From NCBI GenBank assembly GCA_021738625.1, contig JAIPBS010000003.1:62001-126000 (forward strand): a DNA stretch of 64,000 bases. The letters run 5' to 3'. Positions within the stretch are counted from its first letter, which is position 1. Each line of letters begins with the position of its first letter. The notes beneath the pieces were generated by a model, which saw nothing but the letters and a program-made list of their open reading frames with translations, ran no database searches and was not told the DNA's origin. The DNA comes from Bacteroidales bacterium (GTDB lineage: Bacteria > Bacteroidota > Bacteroidia > Bacteroidales > JAIOZK01). The position numbers and the translations under genes are program-made. This document shows positions 1-9,147 of this stretch, piece after piece.

Positions 1-1076
1 TGTTAGAAAAACTAGAAGAAATAAAGAATCGTTACCTGGAGATTCAAAAAGAAATGTCCCAACCCGACGTGGTTTCGGACATGAAGCGCTATGTAAAGAT
101 TAACAAGGACTATAAAGACCTTCAGCCCATCGTGGAGGCCTATTATAAATACAAGAACATCCTCGGAAATATCGACAATGCCAAAAACATCATCAAAACC
201 GAAAAAGATGAAGAGTTCAGGAATATGGCCAAGGATGAGCTGGTAACATTGACCGAAGAAAAGGAAAAACTGGAAGAAGACATCCGCATGATGTTGATTC
301 CCAAAGATCCACAAGACAACAAGAACGCCGTGGTGGAGATCCGGGCCGGCACCGGTGGGGACGAAGCCAGTATTTTTGCCGGTGACCTGTACAGGATGTA
401 CAGCAAATTCATCGAAAACAAAGGCTGGAAGATGGAGCCGGTCTCCTCAACCGAAGGGACCGTGGGCGGTTTCAAGGAAATCGTTTTCAACGTGATCGGG
501 GATGGCGCCTATGGGATCATGAAATATGAATCCGGTGTTCATCGCGTTCAACGGGTGCCCAAAACCGAGACCCAGGGACGGGTGCACACTTCCGCTGCAT
601 CGGTGGCGATTTTGCCGGAAGCCGATGAGTTCGATGTGGAGATCAAAAATGAAGATATCCGAAAGGATACCTTCTGCAGTTCCGGGCCCGGCGGACAATC
701 CGTAAACACAACCTATTCTGCCATCAGGCTGACCCATATTCCGTCAGGGATCGTGGTTTCATGCCAGGATCAGAAATCACAGATCAAGAATTATGACAAG
801 GCGCTTACGGTTCTCAGGACCAGGCTTTTCGAGCGGGAATACAAAAAATATCTCGACGAGATCTCTTCCAAACGAAAAACCATGGTCTCCACCGGCGACC
901 GCTCGGCCAAGATCAGAACCTACAACTGGCCGCAGGGCAGGGTGACCGACCACCGCATCAACCTGACCCTGTATAACCTGCAAAGCATTATCGACGGGGA
1001 GATACAGGAACTGATTGAGCAATTGCAGCTGGCGGAAAACGCCGAAAAGCTGAAAGAAGAGATCGGTACCGAATAA
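1..1076 (+). CDS. prfA: Peptide chain release factor 1 (RF1), start truncated by one base
   Basis: RF1 recognises UAA/UAG in the ribosomal A site and triggers peptidyl-tRNA hydrolysis. The GGQ catalytic loop (SGPGGQSVN) is at about residues 231-233, and the codon-reading PxT motif ([17 protein letters not shown] at about 187-189) marks RF1 rather than RF2. An internal ATG at 54 gives 340 residues, but the frame stays open to the window edge. It reads [17 protein letters not shown] before that Met, which matches the usual N-terminus of Bacteroidota RF1. Bases 1-2 are TG, so the true ATG probably begins one base outside the window, giving about 358 residues, the family length. pyrF follows 27 bp downstream and may be co-transcribed. 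Function is certain; the start is an inference. Confidence 0.96.
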   Translation, partial: LEKLEEIKNRYLEIQKEMSQPDVVSDMKRYVKINKDYKDLQPIVEAYYKYKNILGNIDNAKNIIKTEKDEEFRNMAKDELVTLTEEKEKLEEDIRMMLIPKDPQDNKNAVVEIRAGTGGDEASIFAGDLYRMYSKFIENKGWKMEPVSSTEGTVGGFKEIVFNVIGDGAYGIMKYESGVHRVQRVPKTETQGRVHTSAASVAILPEADEFDVEIKNEDIRKDTFCSSGPGGQSVNTTYSAIRLTHIPSGIVVSCQDQKSQIKNYDKALTVLRTRLFEREYKKYLDEISSKRKTMVSTGDRSAKIRTYNWPQGRVTDHRINLTLYNLQSIIDGEIQELIEQLQLAENAEKLKEEIGTE

Positions 1077-1103
1077 TCATCCATTCAACAAAAACAATCA
1101 TTT

Positions 1104-1931
1104 ATGACCAGAGAACAACTCATCGAAAGCATCCGGCTAAAACAAACCTTTTTGTGCATCGGCCTCGATTCGGACATCGACAAAATTCCCAAACACTTGC
1201 TCGAGAAAGATGATCCGGTTTTTGAGTTCAACAAAGCCATTGTGGATTACACCCACGACCTGGCCATCGCCTACAAGCCCAACCTGGCTTTTTACGAAAG
1301 CCGGGGCGCGGAAGGCTGGAAGAGCCTTGAAAAAACCATTGAGTATATCAGCGACAACTACGCCGGCATCTTTACCATAGCCGACGCCAAAAGAGGCGAC
1401 ATCGGCAACACCAGCGGGCAATATGCCAAAGCTTTCTTTGAGAACATGAGTTTCAGCGCACTCACCGTGGCGCCTTATATGGGAGAGGACTCCGTCAGCC
1501 CCTTCCTGGCATACGACAACAAATGGGTGATCCTGCTCGCCCTCACAAGCAACAAGGGCGCATCCGATTTCCAGTATTTTAAAGATAACGATAAACGACT
1601 GTTCGAAGAAGTGATCTCAGTTTCAGGCAAATGGGCAAACCACGACCACATGATGTATGTGGTAGGCGCCACCAAAGCGGAGATGCTTAAAGATATCCGC
1701 AAGCTGGCCCCTGACCATTTTCTGCTGGTTCCCGGCGTGGGCGCCCAGGGCGGCAGCCTGGAGGAAGTGGTCAAATACGGGATGAACAAAGAATGCGGAC
1801 TGATCGTCAATTCTTCACGCGGCATCATCTTCGCCTCCAACCAAAAAAACTTCGCCGATGTGGCCCGCGATAAAGCCCGCGAAATCCAACTCGAAATGGC
1901 AAAGCACTTGATTGATAAAGATGTGATTTAA
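1104..1931 (+). CDS. pyrF: Orotidine 5'-phosphate decarboxylase
   Basis: Converts OMP to UMP, the last step of de novo pyrimidine synthesis, in the cytosol. The catalytic signature DAKRGDIG is at residues 94-101 and the phosphate-gripper region near the C-terminus reads [11 protein letters not shown]. The length of 275 residues fits the longer subfamily 2 of OMP decarboxylases rather than the roughly 230-residue enterobacterial type. The ATG lies 27 bp after the prfA stop and has no alternative in-frame start nearby, so a two-gene transcript is plausible. A short tandem repeat begins four bases after its stop codon. Confidence 0.96.
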   Translation: MTREQLIESIRLKQTFLCIGLDSDIDKIPKHLLEKDDPVFEFNKAIVDYTHDLAIAYKPNLAFYESRGAEGWKSLEKTIEYISDNYAGIFTIADAKRGDIGNTSGQYAKAFFENMSFSALTVAPYMGEDSVSPFLAYDNKWVILLALTSNKGASDFQYFKDNDKRLFEEVISVSGKWANHDHMMYVVGATKAEMLKDIRKLAPDHFLLVPGVGAQGGSLEEVVKYGMNKECGLIVNSSRGIIFASNQKNFADVARDKAREIQLEMAKHLIDKDVI

Positions 1932-1935
1932 GAAT

Positions 1936-2010
1936 TGGATGCTGGATAACTGGATGCTGGATAACCGGATACTGGATAACAGGATGCTGGATGCTGGACT
2001 TTATGCTGGA
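1936..2010. repeat. 15-bp tandem repeat after pyrF
   Basis: Two identical 15-bp units (TGGATGCTGGATAAC) at 1936-1950 and 1951-1965 are followed by a diverged unit at 1966-1980. Partial copies of the core ATGCTGG continue to about 2010. The array starts directly after the pyrF stop and contains no gene. It resembles other short intergenic minisatellites, such as the 11-bp array at 28.5 kb in this window. No function can be assigned. Confidence 0.8.
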
Positions 2011-2382
2011 TCCTGATTTCTGCTGTCCAGATGTAATTTTTCCCCGTTTGTTTCACAGAAGTAGCCCGCAAAGTCCGGTCCCTTTTGGGGAGGGATTTAG
2101 GTGTAATCCGATACGGAATGCGGGTTGCCCAGAAGCATAAATAACCACTGGGTTTCTATTGAATTTGGATTCGTTGTTGGCTTATTTGTTGCGCAGCGCA
2201 AAGGAAAAACCTTCCTTATGCAAATGAACTACCCCGCCGAAGAGCAGCTGGATATCAAAAGAAAAATTAAATAGCGCCCCAAGGGGCGGAGAATTAAACC
2301 CTTGTCCGCCTCAGGCGGATTAAAAAAATCCATTTTCATCTTTATTCTTCTGCGGCCAATCACTTTTTAATTATCTCCTTTC
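2011..2382. other. Gene-free stretch with two GC-rich hairpins
   Basis: No credible ORF is present. Two compact inverted repeats lie close together. CGCCCC-AA-GGGGCG occupies 2275-2288 and TCCGCC-TCA-GGCGGA occupies 2305-2319. The second is followed on the plus strand by TTAAAAAAAT, that is, A-rich rather than T-rich, so neither is a classical intrinsic terminator for pyrF. The T9SS gene on the minus strand ends just to the right, at 2383. The stretch may be a dispersed intergenic repeat or a transcript-end structure between convergent genes; the first is inference only. Confidence 0.45.
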
Positions 2383-3894
2383 TCACCGAACACTCATCTT
2401 TCTACTATCAGCCAACCGGCCGTTCACAACCAATGAATAAAAATAGATGCCGGGCGCCAGGTCTCCACAGTTAAGCGTTTCTGAATGCCTGCCCTGTTCA
2501 AGCAATCCCAGTTTAAAGATTTTCAGTTTTTTGCCCGTGTAATCATAAACCTCAAGAGCAACCGTGCTTTCTTCCAATAAATGAAATTCAATAGAGGTTG
2601 AGGAGGAAAACGGGTTGGGATAACAAGTAAGATGGTATTTAAAATTTACTTTTTGCGAATTATTAATTTCAGTGATGGGGTCTTCAACAAAACTTCCATC
2701 TCCATCATTGAACAAAATTACAAGATTATCAGGTAGTACAATAGAAGCGCCACGTGTTATCGCAATATCATTATAGCCATTCCAGTCAAAGTCAGCACAA
2801 CAGCAATTCCTTAACCCTTCATTTTGATAGGCTGGAAGAGAAATAAAAGAAGAATCTCCCAATTGGAAATCGCCCTGGTTATAATATATAACCAATCCCG
2901 AGTTATCTGACAATGTAAATAGTGCATCCGGCAAACTGTCGTTATTGAAATCAGATAAAAAAGCCCTTGAAGATAAAGCATTGAAATAGAATTCACCAAT
3001 TGTATCAAATATACCCTCTCCATGATTTTTAAACATCTTTAACACAGAAACATTGAAAATATAAATTCCATGAAATGTAATGATGTCATTAATCCCGTCC
3101 AGATCAAAATCAACTATGAAAACCTTTTCTTTGGCATCTGCGTCTTCCAGCAGCAGGGATTCAAATCCGTTGGGATAGCTAAAATAAACCTCTGTATTCT
3201 GACCACAAACAACTATATCGTCACGTCCATCTTCGTTTAAATCACCTGCTGTAATTGATACGGGGAAGTAATTTTCCAAGGCATGGTATTCCGGTACAGA
3301 GAAAGACCTATTCCCGTAATTTTCTATCCAGCCCCATAATTTCCCATTATTAGAACAAAATATTACATCTTTCAAGTTATCATTATTTATATCACCTGTT
3401 GCAATGTCGTCAGCATAACTATTTACATCAATTGCTTGAATATTCGGTGGTAAGTAATTATTATCAAACACAATACTTATTTGAGAATTGATATAATTCC
3501 AGCCTTGAGTTACTACGTCAAGTTTTAGGTTTGAGTCAAGTCGATCTAATACAATATTTCTGTGATGGCCATCCATGCTATTTGAATCCCAATTAAAATA
3601 ACCATTATTAAAATTGTTTAAGGAAGTTATTCCAGACCAGTTTGTTTGGGAGTTATCCAAATGGCCAACGACGATGTCATTATCACCATCTGCCTCTAAA
3701 TCGCCGGAGGAAATTCCACTGGCATTCCTGGGTAATTTATATCTACTTCTAATTTCATTGTTTTGTTGATTATCATTTTCGAGAAAAACACTTGTCTGGT
3801 TTGCTACTTTTCCGGCATCGATATCCCTATTATCCCACTGGCTGGTAGCCTGCCCAGCAAAAAGTAAACAGATTAATGATAAGGCATATTTCAT
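2383..3894 (-). CDS. Secreted FG-GAP/VCBS repeat protein with T9SS type-A sorting domain
   Basis: A probable exported beta-propeller-like protein of about 503 residues. The chosen start (MKYALSLICLLFAGQATSQ) gives a clean signal peptide; an ATG five codons upstream at 3909 is also possible. The body carries repeated Ca-binding-like FG-GAP/VCBS motifs with the pattern DxNxDGxxDI, for example DLEADGDNDIVV, DLNEDGRDDIVV and DFDLDGINDII. The last 80 residues form a type-A sorting domain (CYPNPFSSSTSIEF ... APGIYFYSL), which directs passage through the type IX secretion system and attachment to or release from the cell surface. No catalytic domain is visible, so binding or adhesion is only a guess. 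It is a lone gene between non-coding stretches. Confidence 0.85.
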   Translation of the reverse strand: MKYALSLICLLFAGQATSQWDNRDIDAGKVANQTSVFLENDNQQNNEIRSRYKLPRNASGISSGDLEADGDNDIVVGHLDNSQTNWSGITSLNNFNNGYFNWDSNSMDGHHRNIVLDRLDSNLKLDVVTQGWNYINSQISIVFDNNYLPPNIQAIDVNSYADDIATGDINNDNLKDVIFCSNNGKLWGWIENYGNRSFSVPEYHALENYFPVSITAGDLNEDGRDDIVVCGQNTEVYFSYPNGFESLLLEDADAKEKVFIVDFDLDGINDIITFHGIYIFNVSVLKMFKNHGEGIFDTIGEFYFNALSSRAFLSDFNNDSLPDALFTLSDNSGLVIYYNQGDFQLGDSSFISLPAYQNEGLRNCCCADFDWNGYNDIAITRGASIVLPDNLVILFNDGDGSFVEDPITEINNSQKVNFKYHLTCYPNPFSSSTSIEFHLLEESTVALEVYDYTGKKLKIFKLGLLEQGRHSETLNCGDLAPGIYFYSLVVNGRLADSRKMSVR

Positions 3895-3980
3895 TGTTAC
3901 CATTCTCATAAGGCGTGGTTGTTTGTTAATTTTTATAAAGATAAGAAATCGACAACAACTTTTTGGGTCTTTTCATATCA

Positions 3981-4027
3981 AAAAAATGATCCGCTCATCT
4001 GCTGAACGGATCAATTTCTGTTTTTTT
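3981..4027 (-). terminator. Intrinsic terminator of ilvE, possibly bidirectional
   Basis: A perfect 7-bp stem, TGATCCG (3987-3993) with CGGATCA (4007-4013), encloses a 13-nt loop. Read on the minus strand, downstream of the ilvE stop at 4058, the stem is followed by a TTTTTT run. On the plus strand a run of seven T follows a few bases later (4021-4027), so it might also stop transcripts from the left. Confidence 0.75.
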
Positions 4028-4057
4028 AAGAACAGCTCGGAACAGGCTCCGAAAAGA

Positions 4058-5077
4058 TTATTCAATCACCTCTGTCCAACCGTGGCTGTCTTCTTCCTCG
4101 CCTTCCTGTATGGCGCGGAGGGTAACATAGAGTTTGGTTGAGATGGGACCGGCAACGCCGTCCTTGCAATACTCATAAACCTTTTTGTTGTCGCGGTCAA
4201 CGATCTTGCCCACCGGTGAGATGATGGCCGCAGTTCCGCAGGCGCCCACCTCTTCGAAGCTTTCCAGCTCTTCTACCGGGATGTTCCGTTTCTCCACATC
4301 CATGCCCATATCCTTGCACAACTGCTGTATGCTCATATTGGTGATGGACGGCAAAATCGACCTGGACTCCGGTGTGATATAGGTGTTGTTTTTGATCCCG
4401 AAGAAATTTGCCGGTCCGGCTTCGTCGATGTATTTCTTTTCTTTGGCTTCAAGGAAGAGCGCCGAAGCATGGCCTTCGTCCTTGGCACGCAGTCCGGCCC
4501 TGAGACTGGCAGCATAGTTGCCGCCCACTTTGATGTGTCCCGTGCCCTGCGGGGCTGCACGGTCGTAATCATAGACCAGTTGCAATGACACCGGGTTGAA
4601 TCCTTCCTTGAAGTAGGGCCCTACCGGTCCCACAAACACCATAAACATATATTCCTTCGCGGGTTTCACGCCGACCTCGGCCCCTGTGCCGATCAATAAG
4701 GGACGGATATAAAGAGAAGCGCCGGTTCCGTATGGAGGAACATATTTCTCATTCAGCTTAACGGCTTTCACAATGGCATTGTAAAACACATCTTTCGTCA
4801 CTTCGGCCATCACAATGCCCTCGGCGGAGCGTTTCATCCGCTTCCAGTTTTCTTCCCAGCGGAACAAACGGATCTTGCCGTCCTTGCCGCGGAAAGCCTT
4901 CATGCCTTCAAAGGCTTCCTGCCCGTAGTGCAGGCAGGTGGCCGCAATGTGAATGTTGATGTGCTCGGATGAGGAGATCTCCAGCTCGCCCCATTTTCCG
5001 TCTCTCCAGTAACAACGTACATTGTAATCGGTTTTGAAATAACCGAAAGGAAGTTTTCCCCATTCAATATTTTCCAT
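4058..5077 (-). CDS. ilvE: Branched-chain amino acid aminotransferase
   Basis: A class IV PLP-dependent aminotransferase that interconverts Leu, Ile and Val with their 2-oxo acids using 2-oxoglutarate/glutamate. The length of 339 residues and the motif GTGHIKVGGNYAASL, with the PLP lysine at residue 183, match the longer type of branched-chain aminotransferase also found in eukaryotes, rather than the roughly 300-residue E. coli form. Substrate-side motifs include EAFEGMKAFRG near residue 54 and YIDEAGPANFFGI near 215. It is monocistronic, with its own terminator on one side and about 170 bp of AT-rich sequence separating it from the DUF554 gene upstream. Confidence 0.95.
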   Translation of the reverse strand: MENIEWGKLPFGYFKTDYNVRCYWRDGKWGELEISSSEHINIHIAATCLHYGQEAFEGMKAFRGKDGKIRLFRWEENWKRMKRSAEGIVMAEVTKDVFYNAIVKAVKLNEKYVPPYGTGASLYIRPLLIGTGAEVGVKPAKEYMFMVFVGPVGPYFKEGFNPVSLQLVYDYDRAAPQGTGHIKVGGNYAASLRAGLRAKDEGHASALFLEAKEKKYIDEAGPANFFGIKNNTYITPESRSILPSITNMSIQQLCKDMGMDVEKRNIPVEELESFEEVGACGTAAIISPVGKIVDRDNKKVYEYCKDGVAGPISTKLYVTLRAIQEGEEEDSHGWTEVIE

Positions 5078-5245
5078 AACCTTAAATATTTAAGTTAATG
5101 CAATGTTTTGTAGCTCGCTAAAGTAAAGATTTTTTTCAAATCCTTTCCTGATAACCATTCTAAATAAGCTGGGCGGTATTGGAATAGATTGAGTTTCAAA
5201 GGTGAAACAATGCACATAAAATAGCTTTATTTGTTTCAAAAATAC

Positions 5246-5941
5246 TCACCCCCACAATCTCGACAGGTAAACCAACACCACAATAACAACCAAACTGGGC
5301 AGCATATTGAGAATGCGTAGCTTTTTGATCTCAAGAATGTTGACGCCCAGTCCGAGCAGCAAAATGCCCCCGGTGGCGGTCAGCTCATCCACCACCACAT
5401 CCGAGAAATACTCTCCAACCGAGGAAGCGAACAAGGTTATTCCACCCTGGTAAAGCAAAAGCGGTATCACCGAAAAAGCCACCCCCACGCCCATGGCCGA
5501 GGCCAGTGCGATGCTGGAAACGCCGTCCATGATGGATTTCATATAAAGAAGGGTCGGTTTGCCGGTGAGGCCTTCTTCGATGGCGCCAATGATGGTCACC
5601 GAACCCATGCAATACAAAAGGAAAGCCGTGATCATGCCTTCCGAGAAACGTTCGTTCCGCAGTTTCAACTTCCCTTTCAGCCGGTCGGCCAGGCGCTCCA
5701 TGCCCTTTTCCAAACCCAGCAGCTCACCGATCACCGAACCGATCACCAGGCTCATGATCAACAGAATGATGTGATCGGTTTTCAAAGCCATCGACACACC
5801 AATGAACAAGGTGAACAATCCGATGGCCTGGAAAACGATTTGCACAAACCGCTTCGGAAGCTTATCATGGATGATCATCCCGATGATGCTCCCGGCAATG
5901 ATGGCGGCAATATTTACTAAAGTTCCTGTCATAAAGATCAC
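5246..5941 (-). CDS. DUF554 family membrane protein
   Basis: A 231-residue polytopic membrane protein. It begins MTGTLVNIAAIIAGSIIGMI, has glycine-rich helices (SLVIGSVIGELLGLEKGMERLADRL) and a conserved segment GSVTIIGAIEEGLTG that is typical of the DUF554 (YqgA/YdfK-like) family. About six to seven hydrophobic segments are visible. The family has no firmly established function; transport has been suggested. The start at 5941 is used, although a second ATG three codons later (5932) is equally credible. It is divergent from htpG, with about 115 bp between the two starts. Confidence 0.85.
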   Translation of the reverse strand: MIFMTGTLVNIAAIIAGSIIGMIIHDKLPKRFVQIVFQAIGLFTLFIGVSMALKTDHIILLIMSLVIGSVIGELLGLEKGMERLADRLKGKLKLRNERFSEGMITAFLLYCMGSVTIIGAIEEGLTGKPTLLYMKSIMDGVSSIALASAMGVGVAFSVIPLLLYQGGITLFASSVGEYFSDVVVDELTATGGILLLGLGVNILEIKKLRILNMLPSLVVIVVLVYLSRLWG

Positions 5942-6055
5942 CCAAAAATAAACAAATTCCGCTCAAAAGTCATTTTGTCAGGTTCGGTTTCAATGGCACA
6001 ACCTTTGATTTTGCGCAGGCAAATCGAACTGAAAATCAACAAAAAAGAAAATAAA

Positions 6056-7957
6056 ATGGAACAGGGAAAGATCAACGTACAGACAGAGAACATTTTTCCG
6101 ATCATCAAGAAATTTTTGTATTCCGATCATGAAATCTTCCTGAGGGAGCTGATATCCAATGCAGTGGATGCCACACAAAAGCTCAAGACCCTCACCACAA
6201 CAGGAAAATACAGCGGCGAACTGGGCGATCTGACCATACAGGTTAAATCCGATCCCAAAAAGAAAACCATCACAGTAAGCGACCGGGGCGTTGGCATGAC
6301 GGAAGACGAAGTGAAGAATTACATCAACGAGATCGCGTTTTCGAGCGCGGAAGAGTTTGTAAAGAAATTCAAGACCAAGTCGGAAGCCGAACAGAATGCC
6401 CTGATCGGTCATTTCGGACTGGGATTTTACTCTTCCTTCATGGTGGCCGATAAGGTTGAGATATTCACCAAGACTTACAAAAAAGGCGGAAAAACCAAAG
6501 CGGTTCATTGGGAATGCGACGGCAGCCCCAACTATACCATGGAAGAAACCGATAAGGAAGACCGCGGCACCACCATAGTGGTTCACCTGGATAAGGAATC
6601 CAAGGATTTTGCTGAAGAGCACAAGGTGCTCGAACTGCTGAAAAAATACAGCAAGTTCCTGCCGGTGCCCATTCAATTCGGTATGGAAAAAGTAACCGAG
6701 GAGATCGAAGGTGAAAAAGACAAGGACGGCAAACCCAAAACGAAAGAAGTTGAAAAGCCACGCATCATCAACAATACCGATCCGCTTTGGAAGAAACAAC
6801 CCTCCGAATGCAAAGATGAAGATTATAAGAATTTCTACAGGGAGCTATACCCCTATTCATTCGAGGAACCCATGTTCCAGATACACCTGAACGTGGACTA
6901 TCCCTTCAACCTGACAGGTATCCTGTACTTCCCCAAGATCAAGAAAAACATTGAAGTCCAGAAAAACAAAATACAACTTTACAGCAACCAGGTTTTTGTT
7001 ACGGACAGCGTAGAAGGTATCGTACCGGAATTTCTTACCTTGCTGCATGGCGTGATCGATTCACCCGACATACCCTTGAACGTGAGCCGTTCTTATCTGC
7101 AGAGCGATGCGGCCGTGAAAAAGATATCAAACTACATCACCAGAAAGGTGGCCGACAAGCTGGAAGAAAACTTCAAGAAAGACCGGGAATCGTTCGAGAA
7201 GAAATGGGACGACATCAAGGTGTTTATCGAATACGGTATGATCACCGAGCCCAAATTCCAGGAAAGGGCCGAGAAATTCGTCCTGCTCAAAAACACCGAA
7301 GGCAAGTACTTCACCTTTGAGGAATACAAAACCAAGGTTAAGGAAAATCAGAAGGATAAAAACAAAAACATCGTGTACCTCTACGCCAACGATCTTGAAA
7401 GTCAATACAGCTACATTGAGGCGGCCAAAGAAAGAGGCTATGATGTGCTGAATATGGACGGCATTCTCGACAACCACTTCATCAATGCGGTTGAACAAAA
7501 GCTGGATGGCGTCACCTTTAAGCGGGTGGACGCCGATACGGTTGAAAAGCTGATCGAAAAAGAAGAGAAAGCTCCGGCAAAGCTGGACGACAAACAAAAA
7601 GAATCGCTAAAACCGGTTTTTGAAAGAAACATCGACAAAAACAAGTTCAGCGTAATGTTTGAGGATTTGAGCGAGAAGGACATGCCGGCAGTGATCACCC
7701 AGAACGAGTTCATGCGCAGGATGAAAGACATGCAGCAAATGGGCGGCAATGCCTTTATGGGTGACATGCCCGAACAGTACAACATGGTGGTGAATGCCAA
7801 CCATCCCATCATCAACAATATCCTGGAAGAAAAAGAAGAAAAAAATCAGGATGAAATGGTGAAACAGGTTTACGACCTGGCCCTGCTATCCCAAAATTTA
7901 CTAAAAGGTCAGGCCCTGAATGATTTCATCAGGCGCAGTGTGGATATCATCAAATAA
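6056..7957 (+). CDS. htpG: Molecular chaperone HtpG (Hsp90 family)
   Basis: An ATP-dependent cytosolic chaperone. The start is placed at 6056 (MEQGKINVQTENIF) because this gives the family N-terminus; the reading frame is open 27 codons further upstream. The GHKL ATPase domain shows SNAVDA near residue 40, the DRGVGMT box near 80 and GHFGLGFYSSFMVADKV near 120. A charged acidic linker (EEIEGEKDKDGKPKTKEVEKP) follows, and the middle domain carries the conserved LNVSRSYLQSD. The full length of 633 residues is normal. A strong terminator follows directly, so the gene appears to be monocistronic. Confidence 0.97.
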   Translation: MEQGKINVQTENIFPIIKKFLYSDHEIFLRELISNAVDATQKLKTLTTTGKYSGELGDLTIQVKSDPKKKTITVSDRGVGMTEDEVKNYINEIAFSSAEEFVKKFKTKSEAEQNALIGHFGLGFYSSFMVADKVEIFTKTYKKGGKTKAVHWECDGSPNYTMEETDKEDRGTTIVVHLDKESKDFAEEHKVLELLKKYSKFLPVPIQFGMEKVTEEIEGEKDKDGKPKTKEVEKPRIINNTDPLWKKQPSECKDEDYKNFYRELYPYSFEEPMFQIHLNVDYPFNLTGILYFPKIKKNIEVQKNKIQLYSNQVFVTDSVEGIVPEFLTLLHGVIDSPDIPLNVSRSYLQSDAAVKKISNYITRKVADKLEENFKKDRESFEKKWDDIKVFIEYGMITEPKFQERAEKFVLLKNTEGKYFTFEEYKTKVKENQKDKNKNIVYLYANDLESQYSYIEAAKERGYDVLNMDGILDNHFINAVEQKLDGVTFKRVDADTVEKLIEKEEKAPAKLDDKQKESLKPVFERNIDKNKFSVMFEDLSEKDMPAVITQNEFMRRMKDMQQMGGNAFMGDMPEQYNMVVNANHPIINNILEEKEEKNQDEMVKQVYDLALLSQNLLKGQALNDFIRRSVDIIK

Positions 7958-7984
7958 ACATGCACATAGGTTATTTGCACAATA

Positions 7985-8025
7985 AAAAAAGCGTTGCGGA
8001 CCATATGCCCGTTTAACGCTTTTTT
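7985..8025 (+). terminator. Intrinsic terminator of htpG
   Basis: AAAAAAGCGTT (7985-7995) pairs perfectly with AACGCTTTTTT (8015-8025) around a 19-nt loop, and a T run ends the structure. It lies 28 bp after the htpG stop codon. The A-tract on the left also makes it a plausible terminator in reverse. Confidence 0.85.
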
Positions 8026-8078
8026 ATTGCAATCAATTTATAAGTTTGTAATTTAGGCGAAATTTTAAACGAAACCCA

Positions 8079-8669
8079 ATGAAAAAGAAATACATCGTAA
8101 TCATCGTCCTGGCTGTTTTGGCCCTCATCATCTATAGCTCGGTAAAAGGGACATACAACAAGATGGTCACCAAAGATGAAATCATACCTGAAAAATGGTC
8201 GTACGTTGAAAGCGCTTACCAGCGACGCGCCGACCTCATTCCAAACCTGGTAAGCACGGTGAAGGGATATGCGGATTTTGAACAGGAAACCTTAACCCAG
8301 GTTATTGAGGCCCGTTCAAAAGCAACATCAATCAATGTCGATGCCGGGAATTTGAATTCGCAAAACGTCCAGCAATTTCTACAGGCACAGGAAGGACTAT
8401 CCGGTGCTTTAAACAGGTTGATGGTGGTCGTAGAACGTTATCCCGAACTAAAAGCCAACAGAAGTTTTATTGATTTGCAGGAACAGCTTGAACGCACAGA
8501 GAACAGGATCAACATAGCACGTGATGAATTCAATGCTGCGGTTAGGGATTACAATACATACATCAGAACTTTCCCCAGAAACATCTATGCAAATATTTTA
8601 GGATTTGAAAAGAAAGAATATTTCCAGGCTGTATCGGGTGCCGAACAAGCCCCGGAGGTTGAATTTTAA
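8079..8669 (+). CDS. lemA: LemA family protein
   Basis: A 196-residue membrane-anchored protein with one N-terminal helix (residues 4-22) followed by an all-helical domain. The family signature is clear in WSYVESAYQRRADLIPNLVSTVKGYADFE and in the C-terminal DYNTYIRTFPRN ... LGFEKKEYF. LemA proteins are widespread, with no settled biochemical role. They often neighbour TPM-domain proteins, as here, where two TPM genes follow at 30 bp and 1 bp, which suggests one operon for a membrane-associated function. The start is the first ATG after the htpG terminator. Confidence 0.92.
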   Translation: MKKKYIVIIVLAVLALIIYSSVKGTYNKMVTKDEIIPEKWSYVESAYQRRADLIPNLVSTVKGYADFEQETLTQVIEARSKATSINVDAGNLNSQNVQQFLQAQEGLSGALNRLMVVVERYPELKANRSFIDLQEQLERTENRINIARDEFNAAVRDYNTYIRTFPRNIYANILGFEKKEYFQAVSGAEQAPEVEF

Positions 8670-8699
8670 ATTTTTATTTTTGAATTAAAACAAAGCATC

Positions 8700-9146
8700 A
8701 TGGGTACAACAGCCAGAAACTTTTTTTCAAGACAAGAAAAAGCTGAACTCAAGCAGGCTATATTAACGGCAGAACTGGACACCTCAGGTGAAATCAGGCT
8801 ACACATCGAAAACCACTGTAAAGGCGAGGTAATGGACCGGGCGGCCGATGTATTTGCCATGCTTAAAATGCACAAAACCGATTTACGCAACGGTGTGCTT
8901 TTTTACCTGGCAGTGAAAGACAGAAAATATGCCATCATAGGCGACAAGGGGATCAACCAGGTGGTGCCCGATAACTTCTGGAACGAGATCAAGGAAGAAA
9001 TGGGTAACACCTTTAAAGAAGGAAATTTTGCAGAAGGGCTGATCAACGGCATACACCAGGCGGGCAAGCACCTGAAAAAACACTTCCCGCATCAAACAGA
9101 CGACATTAATGAATTATCAGATGAAATATCTTTTGGAGCAGAATAA
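8700..9146 (+). CDS. TPM domain protein without signal peptide
   Basis: A 148-residue protein consisting of a single TPM (DUF477) domain. It starts MGTTARNFFSRQEKAELKQAI, has the core DTSGEIRLHIENHCKG and the conserved ILFYLAVKDRKYAIIGDKGINQVVPDNFW-like stretch. No signal peptide or membrane helix is visible, so it is probably cytosolic, unlike the next gene's product. Related domains occur in photosystem II repair factors of plants; the bacterial role is unknown. It sits between lemA and a second, exported TPM protein. Confidence 0.85.
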   Translation: MGTTARNFFSRQEKAELKQAILTAELDTSGEIRLHIENHCKGEVMDRAADVFAMLKMHKTDLRNGVLFYLAVKDRKYAIIGDKGINQVVPDNFWNEIKEEMGNTFKEGNFAEGLINGIHQAGKHLKKHFPHQTDDINELSDEISFGAE

Positions 9147-9147
9147 T

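Noticed and set aside
5990-6799. 269-codon open frame antisense to htpG
   Set aside because: Phe/Leu/Gly-rich complement of the Lys/Glu-rich Hsp90 gene; no start context and no known motif.
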